Source of the DNA: Dysidea avara
Taxonomy: Eukaryota > Porifera > Demospongiae > Dictyoceratida > Dysideidae
NCBI RefSeq assembly: GCF_963678975.1
Contig: NC_089280.1
Location: forward strand, 14,521,280 to 14,585,279
Reading direction: 5' to 3'
DNA length: 64,000 bases
Part shown: positions 9,742-20,900 of the stretch, piece by piece
Layout: each line of letters opens with the position of its first letter
Position numbering within the stretch: position 1 is the stretch's first letter
Program-made: the position numbers and the translations under genes
The notes under the pieces: generated by a model
Told to the model about the DNA's origin: nothing
What the model saw: the letters and a program-made list of their open reading frames with translations, nothing else
Database searches by the model: none

Positions 9742-11430
9742 CTACACTATAGTCATTTTGTCTAACTTATGTGGTAACAACTCTGTCATTTCTTTACACA
9801 TCTTCAACTCTTCTGCAAAGCATCTTTCAACATCAGCAGGGTAGACCTTGTGATAAGCCACAATCCACTGGTAATTTTCTAAAGACTTTCTCTGGTGGTC
9901 AACTTGAGTTTGAGGATTAGCAGTCACCACTTTTGAGTGCAGTCGAGCTATCCAAAACTTTGCACTAAGTATTGATCGCAAGCATTGTTCATCAAACCTA
10001 TCTGGTAACTTGCCAGAATGGTCTTGAAAAGAGTTTATGAAACTATCAAAGTGCTTCAATGATTGGCTGATGAGTTTGTTGATTTTCAGAACAGCATGTG
10101 TTGTTGGTTTCTCTGAGTCACTGGCCAGGGTTATTTTACAGTCAGCCATTTCACTGTAGATTATACCTGCTTCAAACATCAGCTGTCTCATTAATACCAA
10201 ATAATGCTGAGGATTTAACTGCTTCAGAAGACCTTCCATCATATCAGCCCGTCGTTTGTACATACGACATTTCCTTTCCAATTCTGGTTCAAAGAAAATC
10301 AAATGCTTAAACAGTTGGCTATGGTCTTGAACAATACTGACATTGTCTGATGCGTGCCACTCAAGCGAGAAAAAGCACTTTGCACTCTCCATGCATTTTT
10401 GACCAAAAAGAAACAAATTTCTTGTAGCATCAAAACTACTGATAGGAGAACATGGGACTCCTAGCTCTATAGCAGATGCATCTATACAAGTGAATGGGTT
10501 AAAATCTTCTTCTCTTGCTTTTAATACATCTTGCCCTCCGCCTTCTTCTTTCAACTGTTGAGAGTATTTTAACAAAGCAATGCAATACTTTACCCAACAC
10601 CTGGCAATATCAGCTTTTGTTTGCTGCATTTTCTCCACAATTCCATCATCTTTCTCCTCACCTCGGTCCATGTATTCAGTTAGCACATGCTCAGAACAAG
10701 CTAGGCAATGCCTTGCTTGTCTGTAATTATCCGTGTTGAGATAATACTGGGACAAGGTTGCACAATTTAGACTCCAGTCAATGGCATCATATTGCTTTGA
10801 GGTTAGTTGTCTTTCTAAAGTAGTGAAGCAGTAATTGGCGGCAATCGATGCCTTCCCTATACTCTCATATGTTTGAGCTAGATAATAAAGTGTATGAGTA
10901 TGAAGACGTTCAAATTGTTCCTTTCTTTTGTCTTCAGCAATGGGATTCTGTGGCCCTAACAAGAGCTCGTGCTCTTCATAAGGATGAGATGTGGTCTTGT
11001 AACCATCATATGATGTCTTTGCATCAAGTAAAAACTTTAACGCCTGCTCATGTTCTGACCTGGACGCAAGCAGAACTGCTAGCTGGTGGCATGTCAGAAT
11101 GTATACTGTTACTGACTTAACTTTGCCTTCGACTTTGCCTAACATTTCAAGGGCTCTTTTTAGAAAATCCTCACCGGTACTTAATTCATCACATTCCGTG
11201 TGATTTTTTCCCAATTGAAACAACACAGTTCCTTGTAGTACAGCCAGTTCTTTTCCTAGGGTGCCACTTGCTTTCTCTAACTTATTTGAAATCTCTTCCA
11301 ATACTTTACGAGCAGCATAAAGTGATTTGTATGGTTCATTTTCAGGGGATTGCTCAGTTACTAACCGCAATACAGTGTTGTAGTCTGTGGAGACATTATC
11401 TAACACCCACTGCTTTACAATGTCCTCCAT
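9742..11430 (-). CDS. KIFBP: KIF1-binding protein (KIFBP/KBP) homologue
   Basis: KIFBP binds the motor domains of several kinesins, blocks their attachment to microtubules, and so affects axonal transport, mitochondrial distribution and ciliary function. The match to animal KIFBP is clear along the length: EPYKSLYAARKVLEEI near the N-terminus, HTHTLYYLAQTYESIGKASI, LNCATLSQYYLNTDNYRQAR with HCL, ARCWVKYCIALL, VQDHSQLFKHLIFFEPELER and LNPQHYLVL, with a C-terminal ELLPHKLDKM. The start chosen is the Met at 11430 (MEDIVKQWVL), giving 562 residues against about 620 in mammals; the frame is open 31 codons further, to 11523, but that stretch does not look like the family. The fold is helical and TPR-like. 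The gene is a single exon. Its start lies five bases after the stop of an upstream 79-codon ORF, and it faces the tektin-like gene across a shared promoter. Confidence 0.93.
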   Translation of the reverse strand: MEDIVKQWVLDNVSTDYNTVLRLVTEQSPENEPYKSLYAARKVLEEISNKLEKASGTLGKELAVLQGTVLFQLGKNHTECDELSTGEDFLKRALEMLGKVEGKVKSVTVYILTCHQLAVLLASRSEHEQALKFLLDAKTSYDGYKTTSHPYEEHELLLGPQNPIAEDKRKEQFERLHTHTLYYLAQTYESIGKASIAANYCFTTLERQLTSKQYDAIDWSLNCATLSQYYLNTDNYRQARHCLACSEHVLTEYMDRGEEKDDGIVEKMQQTKADIARCWVKYCIALLKYSQQLKEEGGGQDVLKAREEDFNPFTCIDASAIELGVPCSPISSFDATRNLFLFGQKCMESAKCFFSLEWHASDNVSIVQDHSQLFKHLIFFEPELERKCRMYKRRADMMEGLLKQLNPQHYLVLMRQLMFEAGIIYSEMADCKITLASDSEKPTTHAVLKINKLISQSLKHFDSFINSFQDHSGKLPDRFDEQCLRSILSAKFWIARLHSKVVTANPQTQVDHQRKSLENYQWIVAYHKVYPADVERCFAEELKMCKEMTELLPHKLDKMTIV

Positions 11431-11435
11431 TCTTC

Positions 11436-11675
11436 TCAATTTCTTTGTGTCTTGAGCGAGTGCAGTTGTTCGTTCCAAACCTTTTCCATGTCCTTCGCAC
11501 TCACGTGCGCGTTCTGTTTGCAATCTTCTCCGGCAACACCTTCGGGTAAAGGTAATTCTTCCTTGGGAACAGTTATTGTAGCCTTAGAGAGTTTCGCTTG
11601 TCTTGCAGCTTTATCTATATAACGAAAATCGAACCTTCTCCCTTCTCTGTGAGCGTGTGTTAACCTGCCGTCCAT
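11436..11675 (-). CDS. 79-codon ORF directly upstream of KIFBP (uORF or bicistronic small protein)
   Basis: The ORF starts MDGRLTHAHREGRRFDFRYI, contains ATITVPKEELPLPEG, and ends at a TGA at 11438-11436, five bases before the KIFBP ATG. It is on the same strand and in a different frame. It is hydrophilic and charged, with no signal peptide or membrane segment. It may be a real small protein expressed from the same mRNA, a regulatory upstream ORF, or a chance reading frame in the KIFBP leader. I recognise no family. Confidence 0.35.
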   Translation of the reverse strand: MDGRLTHAHREGRRFDFRYIDKAARQAKLSKATITVPKEELPLPEGVAGEDCKQNAHVSAKDMEKVWNEQLHSLKTQRN

Positions 11676-11929
11676 TCAAAGTAATACTCCGTTTACTAAA
11701 TCGGATACTAAGTGTAGTCTAGCGGACGTTATTGCTTAGTAACCGCTGCAGGCAAAATGGTGGAATTTTTTCTCGCCTAGCCGCAGGCATAAATGAGCTG
11801 TCTCTACGGACGAAAAGTAGATTGGTTCACTGCATTAATCGAGCCATCATTGTCTGAAACTCAATTTTTACGAAGAAAGGTACGGAATCTGGAATTGATG
11901 CGTATCAGCGTTAAATTTATTCTTGCAGA
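11676..11929. promoter_or_regulatory. Bidirectional promoter of KIFBP cluster and tektin-like gene, with X-box-like site
   Basis: The two gene clusters are head to head with about 250 bp between their first ATGs. At 11731-11743 the minus strand reads GTTACTAAGCAAT, a near match to the RFX-family X-box (GTNRCC, 0-3 bases, RGYAAC). Another copy with one base difference occurs at 59825-59837. A plausible 48-50 bp leader intron lies at 11880-11929 (AAG|GTACGG ... CTTGCAG), ending one base before the tektin ATG. Assignment as an RFX site is inference from the motif and the ciliary nature of the tektin gene. Confidence 0.45.
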
Positions 11930-14900
11930 ATGGCGACAGAGGTTGCAACTGTGGCCCCACAAACATGGAAAGAGTCTAGCATTAGAGGGATTAAAGTTGC
12001 ACAAACCCTGATCTCTCACGCAGAGAAGAATTTGCTAGAGAGTAGACAGCAGGATCCCCTTCCTCTACTAAGAGATGCATGTGCCACTGACTCTAATAGA
12101 ATGGTGCACACATATGTGAGACAGACTAGATCAATTGTAGCTAACCTGCAACGAAGCCTGGTGGATACCAATGAGGAGATAAAAGCATTAAACCGAGGCA
12201 AAGAAGCATTGGAGAAAGCGCTGGAACAAAAGCGTAAAGATCTTTTATTGAATGTGGAGTCTACCCATCTTAGAACTTTCAGACCACCAAGAGAACAGGT
12301 ATGGAACGTGTCACACTTCATATGTACACACTGTAGTGTTAATAGTAGAGAGGGATATGATATAGGTGATAATTATAGTGGCCGTTAACAGGTACTTACT
12401 ACATTGTGTGATAAACTGTTTGCATGTAGGAAGAAGATGGTGCTGATAGATTACTGGTTGCTGAAAGGTCTCATCTGCTCTCATTGAAGCGTTCTCTTGA
12501 GTCACAGCTACGCAAAGTCCACAGATTGCTGCAGATGTTAAGTGCTAGCCGGTCTAGGTTAAGTGCAGTGCTTCAGGAGCGCTCTCGTGTGCTAGACCTT
12601 GTTTGTCATAATCAGACAACAGTTGCTCTGCCCAGTGCACACAGAGCATTGGGAACACCTAAAAAACATGTTCGTTCAAGCTCTGCTCCCAATCCATCTC
12701 CAGTCACCACTCCTGTGATCCCTAATATTGCCCTACGAGCCAATCCTCTTACTGCCGAGTGCAACACAGCCATGTCACAAGCTGCAGAGGCTAGAGAGAG
12801 ATCGAGGGCTGTCAGGAAGGAGTTATCATCTACCATAGGACATACAACACGTCTGCAGCAAGCTGCGCACAACTCAGTCAATGAGGGGTTTATAAAAAAG
12901 ATTGCTGCAACTATTACACTTAAGGTATATGTGCCAGGTAATTGTGACTGTTTAATTAGAATGTTTTTCTTTATAGCAACACTTGCAAGTTAATGCTGGT
13001 GATACTAAAGCTGCTATTCACAGAGGCCGACATCAGTATGATGCTCTGAACCTGTCACAGGGAGTAGTACTGGTATGGCTAATAATGTATATTTTTAGTC
13101 TGTTGTAAATTTGTGTGTGTTTATGTGCTTTACGCAATTATGAAGAAGTTAGTAATGTGCAAAAGAAGGTTGTAAACATGTATACAAATGTTATTTACGA
13201 CACTGATTGATTTGGATTTTTTGAATACGAATGTGCCAGTCATTTGATCCAACAACTGTTAAGAAATATCCAATTCATTATCAATGACACCATGTTGGTA
13301 ACACTATAAGCTAGAATCATTTGAAGCACATTAACTACTTCTATGAGTGATTATCTGGCAAGCATAGCAGATCTTTGAACAGATCAACTCCTAATGAAGT
13401 AACAGTTTGAAACATTACGTACTTGAAAGACATTGAATATGTCTTTCATGCTTATACCCTACACACGTGCTGTGCAGTGTTGAGTGTTTGATTGGCCCAT
13501 ATCAGATGATAAACTGTCCAATAAAATACTGTTATACACAACTTGATGATAATGCTCAAGTTATGAATAAGCTATTGTACAAGTTTTCATGTATCATAAC
13601 TCTTGTGGTTTGCTATGTAACCACAATTGTTTTCACATGAATGTGCAAAGACCACTAAATGTTTATACGCTATCTATCTTCTGTATACTTGTGAACTTTG
13701 GCTTTACTTTAATGATAGGCATCCCCTACCATTCTGTGTAGGTTTTTCTGCATTATGTGGATAGCTGTATGTATTGTTAGAGTACGTATGAATAAAGGAT
13801 CAAGGACAATATCAGCTTTATTTCTCTACACAGTTATTTGAGGACATGTTGTATATATACACTAGCACTGGACATTTGGGATTTGCAGCTGTGAAGGCAC
13901 TTGTTACACTGCCCATAAGGATCACCATGTGTCGTTTACGTGCACAATTACACACTTACACATATGTGATTAAGACGAATAGTAGTAAGATATTAGAAAC
14001 ATATATGTTATGGCTATGGGCTTGATGCGGTCGCAGAAATGCCAGGTGTAGAAAATCTAGTTGTTTTAATAATGAGACTGCTCACGGGGTTGATAAAATG
14101 TTAAATTATTGTTAAAAGATTTAGTTGTATATTGGTTTATGAATGAAGGTTAGTTGTTTCATACAACTGGTGTGAAGGGAAATAGGCGGAGTTTATGTTT
14201 ATTGGATATCTTGGTGTACAGGATAGGGCGTATTACATACAAAGCTCTAGGTGTGCTAAACAGATTATAATGAGCACACAGGATTATTGATATTTTAGTG
14301 TCTATGATGTCATACGTGGCAGTAACTGGTGCAGGCACATATGCAACAAACAAGTGTGTATTGTGCTGAGAATAGAATTTTCACTTGACATAAATTTGTA
14401 GTGGAGATTCTCTGCTGGTGAATCACCTTCCATCGAGGGGTCCACAACTCTTTTGAAATGTCATACAGCCTCTTGTTGAAATCTCAAATCTTAGCTGATT
14501 TTAAACCTGAAATCTTGAAAAAATTGTTGTAAAATTCTGTATAATCATTTTATGTCTTTCGTATATTACATTACATTGGTCCAGAACTCTTGTATGGCTT
14601 ATAGATTTCAAAATCTGAAATCTTCACTCACAAAGTTTCTGTACATTTCCAGATACTAGGCATCTTGTGATCTAATTATTCTGGAAAAGTTGAATCTTGT
14701 ACGGGATTTTTACGAGTTGCAGACCCCTCACCTTCCTTGAGCTACATCTACAAGAGAGGATTATACTCAGGCATTTCATCTGAAGGACTTCCCAATTACC
14801 TACTGGACTAGTCAAGAGTGACTGACCAACTTTCTGCTTTAAAATGATATACTCTAGTAGAACAGTCCGTTATATAGTAGACAACCAACTACTCTAATAC

Positions 14901-17900
14901 AGCAGTCAAATAGATAGCATCAGATGAAATTAAGCCTCACTACCTCTCAAGTTATAAACTAGTGTACCTTGCCATTGTGTAAGTCTTCTTCACATGATCT
15001 ATACCACTTTTAAATGCATTAATGGCATCACTTCTCTGCACAGATGCTATCTCTGGAGCTTCTTATAGACTTCCTTTTGTGCCTTTGTTAATTATGCTCT
15101 GGTTGCCAGATTGGGATGAAAATCAAGCAAACTCCTCCTAGGTTTTGCCCCCAATTCTTTTCAAACTTGCTAGACCAACTCCATGGCCATATCAATGTGT
15201 CATGTTCATTTCTATCCATACGGGCTAACATCATGTTTGGGAATCTACTCTTTATTTGTCTATGACATACGTTACAGCATTCCAGTACTCATACATTTGT
15301 AATAGGAATCTGATGATGGCATGCAACATACACATTGTCCTCTGTGATTACTCTGAAGTGAAACAATCTGTGAGGAAAATTTTCTGTGACTTGAAAGTTC
15401 AATAGAGCACCCATCTGCTGTACCAGTCAGCATAGAAAGAGAGTCATGGAACAGCCGTAACATTCAGTGAGATACTTTCATCCTTTGTGGTTAGTGTGCA
15501 GCAAGATACAGTTTGCAAGGAATACAATCATGTTACTGCTAGGGAGAAATGAAGCTCTGTTCATCTACTCTAATAGAATGCATGACAGTGAGGTGAAGCA
15601 CAAATTAACCCTCTGAAAGAACTTTTACATAAATAGTTTACTAATGGAACTTCTCCAATAAAACGTACATCTACTCTGATAGAACACACAGATGGAAAAT
15701 ACTCTACTTGAACAACCACTTTTATTTGAGGTTTTAGGGGAATGGAGGTTCACGCTGTGTTTGCAAATATGTGGTTATGTGCTATCTTTCACTTGGTCGT
15801 AGTAGTACAGCAAATGAATTTTCCCAGAGAAATGAGATCTACAACACAACATATCAATGTATAAGAATTATCACACTGAGGTATAATTCTTGTATGATAC
15901 ATAATTTTTGGCCAATCACATTTGGGGATTGAATCATTCATATGGTGTGTATGCTATGCTATAACTGGGACAGTAAGGATCATGGAACAGCTGTAAAAGT
16001 CTGCATGTAAGATAAACTTTCAGTACTCTGATGCTGTACTGTAAGCTTCTGTAGTACTGTAAGCATGTCGCATGCTTACACAGCTCACTAATTTGTGGAT
16101 GTATTGTCCAGTTTACCTCTGAATAAAATTGAGGTGATACAACTACTGTGATCATTATACACTTTGTTGTTATAGTGTTCCACCAATAATCAGATCAGTA
16201 TCGAATCAGAGCCGATATTAGGCATTTGGTATTGATCAGTGTTGGTTATTTAGGTATTCCGATACCGATTAATATAGCCACTCACACCAATCTTCATCAT
16301 CATAACTATCATTGTAAATGCTATGCTAGCAAAACTTAGAATATAACAGGCTGGAAATAGTGTTAAGCATTATTCTAGCATAAAAGGTGCAGGATTTGCT
16401 TTGTTAAACATTGAGCAACTGCTATTTACTATGTTTGCATGAAAAAAATCGAACTACTCTAATAGAAAAGTCACTTCACAATAAAATATCCTAATAGAGC
16501 AGTCATACGTAGCTAACTTGAGAGGTGTGTAAATTGTATGACAATTATTGGTATCAATATCTGTATCAGTGAAATTTACTGCTAGGTATCAGATCAGTAG
16601 GTATTTTTCTGTATTGGTGGATCCCTAGTTATGTAATACCAGGAGCTTATGAGCCGCCGAAGGAGCATGAAACTCAGCTCCATCACAATCCAAATTATGT
16701 CACGTTTTTTGAATAAATTGCTATGAGTGTCATGCACAATTAGTATACAGCGTCGACTAATGAGATTTTACTTTCCTTATATGGAAACTAATTGCTAATG
16801 AATTTGGATTCCGATGGCACCCGGCAAGAATCGTAAGTTTCATGCTCCTTCGGCGGCTCATAAGCTCCTGGTAATACCGTAGGTAAACAACACAACAATG
16901 CCATGCAGTACCACTAGGAAGGAGTCCTCGACTCAATTTAAATACCAAAGCAATTTTCAGTGTCCAAAAAGTTTGTCGTTATAAAAAATGGTTAAAGTCC
17001 AATCTCAACAGCCAGTGCATGCTGTACGGCGCCGGGTGGGGCCTCCCATTGGGGGCAAGTCGTGCTGGGTAGACTGTGCAGTGCTCACTGTTACAACGGA
17101 GGTGTCGTCCCAATAAGTTTAGCACAAGATTAATTCTAAAGACAACAAATGGCATCTTTATAGAAGTCATTGAAATATTCAGTCACCTGGCCAATCCAGT
17201 TTGCTTCTCCAGATACAATACATGTTTTGTAAGGTATGCAAAAAGACAAGTTGTATTGTGCAAGAATTATAATTTTCGCAAACCAGTAGTAATCCAGTTG
17301 TGTCTCAGTAGAAATAGTCCATAAGGTAAATACCTTCTATGCCAAAATTATGGGGTCAGCATCATTGTTCTAGATGACCCACTGAAATACTCTCGAACTA
17401 AAAAAAACTGGCCAACTGGATGACTAGTAGAATTTACATGCTGTGTTAATGCTTGCCAGTTAGTAACAATTGAAAAGTGCAAGTTAGTAAGAACTGTATA
17501 TATAGTGGTTATCTACTTGATACTTTTGAGTGTGTGTTCTCCAAGCACCTAACAATCGAAAAAAGTGCTCTAATATATAGAACAACTAGATTCAAAACTG
17601 TTTTTACACTGTACTTCATCCATTTCTTAAGGATTCATGACATTGTCATTGTCAACCAAGACACTATAATCTATTATACATATGGTCCAATACACAATCT
17701 GAGATATTTTATAAACCAGTAGACTTGGGCAAGTGTGACCCAGATAACCTGACCTGGTTCATCTCACGCTTGCCTTCTTTCTATAATCTTGTTCTCTGTG
17801 TGAGGAATCATTGTGAGGTACCTATTACTGTAGCTATATTTCCCTGCCCTGTTCGTGTATATTTGCACTGTTAAGATGTATTGAAAAATCTTTACTGATC

Positions 17901-20900
17901 GAGGTACTCTAATAGAACAGTTGTAGCAGTCAAACTACTCTAATAGAACATTCATAGTGAAATGCAATTTTTGATTGCAAGAGGTAGACTAACTTGAAAC
18001 TGAAGAAATCAATATGATGTAGCTAACTGTTGAGTTTTTCATTTCAATTGGAGAAATTGAATATGTAGCCATTACAATACCTGACCAGTCATATCATAGC
18101 TAATTGATTTAAAGGAATAATTATTTGAATAAGTATACATACAGTTTCTACTATCCATGAAGTGGATATAGTGCCAGCACCAGTTATGAATGTGAACAGC
18201 TATTTTACCGGCAGTAGTCCATTATTAAACTGGACTATCAAACACGCTACTTAGATCAAAGTGAGCCAGGGTTGGCACACATCCAGTATGCCCCAAGTAT
18301 TCAACTTTAGGGCACACGACCAGTAGCCGGTTTGCCTCGGGTCTTGTACTTTAGGGCATGTGACAAGTAGTTGTTAGGGTTAGGGTCAGGTTCAGCTTTA
18401 GGTTCAGCTTTGGTTTCTCTTTCACTCTTGTTATATATAAAAGTCACTTCTGTTGGATGTGTAACTAAGAGAGGTGGGTAGCTGCAGCACTGGTAATACA
18501 GTGGTTATGAGTATGGACTATGAGTACGGAGGCTTGAATTGAACCCCAACTCAGTTAACTTATTTTTTGCTTTGTTAGGTTTTTTGTCTTAATTTTTTTT
18601 AATACACATGACTGCTTGCACTGTATAACCTGCCTGAAATTAAATTTTGATGTTCAAAATCTGTTAGTGGCTGGACCCTGACCCCCACACCTATAACTCA
18701 CACAAATCCGGAAACCTTCTTGAAAAAATCCTGGATATGCCCTTGTAAGGATCAAATCAAAGATCAAATATTATAGAACCAGTAGTCTATTGTATTGTAG
18801 ATGCTGTAAATTTTGAATCACTGGCTTGTTGGATTATAGCAAAGCATCATTATGTAGTATTGTAAGTATAAATAGGTTAATATGTCTGATGTACATCTAC
18901 ATCTTGTGTATGTGGCACATATTCCAACTAATGTCTGTTAGCAGAATTCTTTTAAGATGAGACATTCCATTCCATTCCATATGGTAGCCAGAATTCTGTA
19001 ATTACGTACATATCGTATTATGTCTTGACTCTTGAATCCCTTTTGTATTGCCATACATATCTTATCAGCCCTCATGCTTGAAATGATCATGCACAGTAAC
19101 TTTTATTGTCTGAAAATATTTCTTGGAATACTGGCTATCATTGTGGCATTCTGCTGTGATGTATGGTAAAATGTCTTCACTTGCTTTTAATGTAGTGGTA
19201 TTCATCTGGTTCTGGACACTGACTTTATACAGGCTATTTGTCCAGCATTCACCCATCATAACTCAAGTATCAAGCACACTAATTAACTTACCTTCATACA
19301 GTCAATGAAGGACACCATTATGCTTAACTGGCAAACTTAAGGTTGGCGTTAGGGTCAGGTTCAGCTTTGGTTTCTTCTTCACCTAGTCTTCCTACTATAT
19401 ACAGGGTACTTATTGAATCACATTTATAAGACAGAAAAATAAAGGAGCTTGGTAGCTAGCAGTGGTAGCACAGCTGGTATATACCACACTGTTCTTTCAT
19501 ACTGGTGGTCCAGGTTTAAGCCCCAGAAATTTTGCATTTTTTTTCATTATGCACGGAATTGGATGAATAGCCCCTTTCTACTTTTGATTAGTCTGAAACA
19601 TTGTTTACTGATATAAAGTACTGAGTAAAACTGCTGTAAATGCAACACGCATGCATACTAAATAGATGCTATACTTATCTACACTGGTGGTGAACTGTGA
19701 ACTTAAGTGTTCAAGCATTTTAGATAATAAGGGTAGAAGACACAAGTAATTAATTACGTGCCTACATATTTACTCAATTTTGTACTCCTGTGGCTTGCTA
19801 TTGTCATTTACAATTTGCATCCCTATAAGTGTTTTGCATCTATTGTGATAATTCCAAAGAAATTTATACGCTTTTGTCTTTAGGATCAAATATGCATTAT
19901 GTAAGGATTTATAACCTATAATTTCTGGCTCATTGTTTCTTCTAATTGCTGGAATCTTTATTTTTGAATGTTTAATTGTAACTGAAGTTATTGTATTGGT
20001 TCAGTTGTTGTAATTCAAATAATTGAAACAATAGAATACAACTAAACAATGCTTTGTAGCAATTAAACCTTGTTAACCCCTATTAGTATCCTTACATAAC
20101 TTTTGTTTTGCAATATGGCATAATAGTCTTAGTTCAGGTTTGCTGTGCAGTGAAAAATGATTAGATGAACAGTACTCTACCATACCAATGTAGTTGTCTG
20201 TACACTAAAGAATGTTAATAAGTAGGTGATTAAGTTTGGTCATTCTTTGAAACATTGTAGTTCTTTTGAAACATTTAGATGAGATGTATACAATTTACTT
20301 TGACCAGTTATATAGCACTAGAACAAGGCATATGTCTACATTGGAATATGATATTTCATTTGTAGTGATTTACAAAAGCGCTATTTCAGAAAACATACTG
20401 TATGAAAAACATAGTACACCAGTGTAAGTTTAATTTTGCCAGAACACTACTATATAAACCTTGTTTTGTCACTAACAATTTAACAATAGTTAGGTACAGG
20501 TAACTAGATAAAAAATCCACTAGGAAAGCACTTCTCTGTAAATAACAGTGTATAGTGAGATGAAGGTGAGTACTGCATTAGTTCTGAGATTCAGCCATTA
20601 ATAATTCTACAACTAAGTAAACACTGCTTCAAGTAAGAGTTAATTTTAACTGTATAGCTCATGCATATCAAATTATTAGTGAGCATCTATTAATCCTATA
20701 GAACAAACAGCCACCATACCACACCATACCACATGACACCTGCTAAAGCACTGTGACAAGTGCAATATGGAAAATATAGCACAAGGATGTGGTCGAGAGG
20801 TAAATATAGCACTAGGCAAAACTAGACGCTATATATTTGGCTTGAGATCACACCTGAATGCAATATGTATATTTTATTAAATGCATGAATTTGGAGTTGC

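Noticed and set aside
11793..12011. Alternative upstream start for the tektin-like gene
   Set aside because: Different frame from the tektin exon; the ATG at 11930 starts a coherent tektin N-terminus right after an acceptor-like CTTGCAG.
18373..18390. Telomere-like GTTAGGGTTAGGG
   Set aside because: Only two units, internal to a dispersed repeat; not a telomere or a clear interstitial telomeric array.
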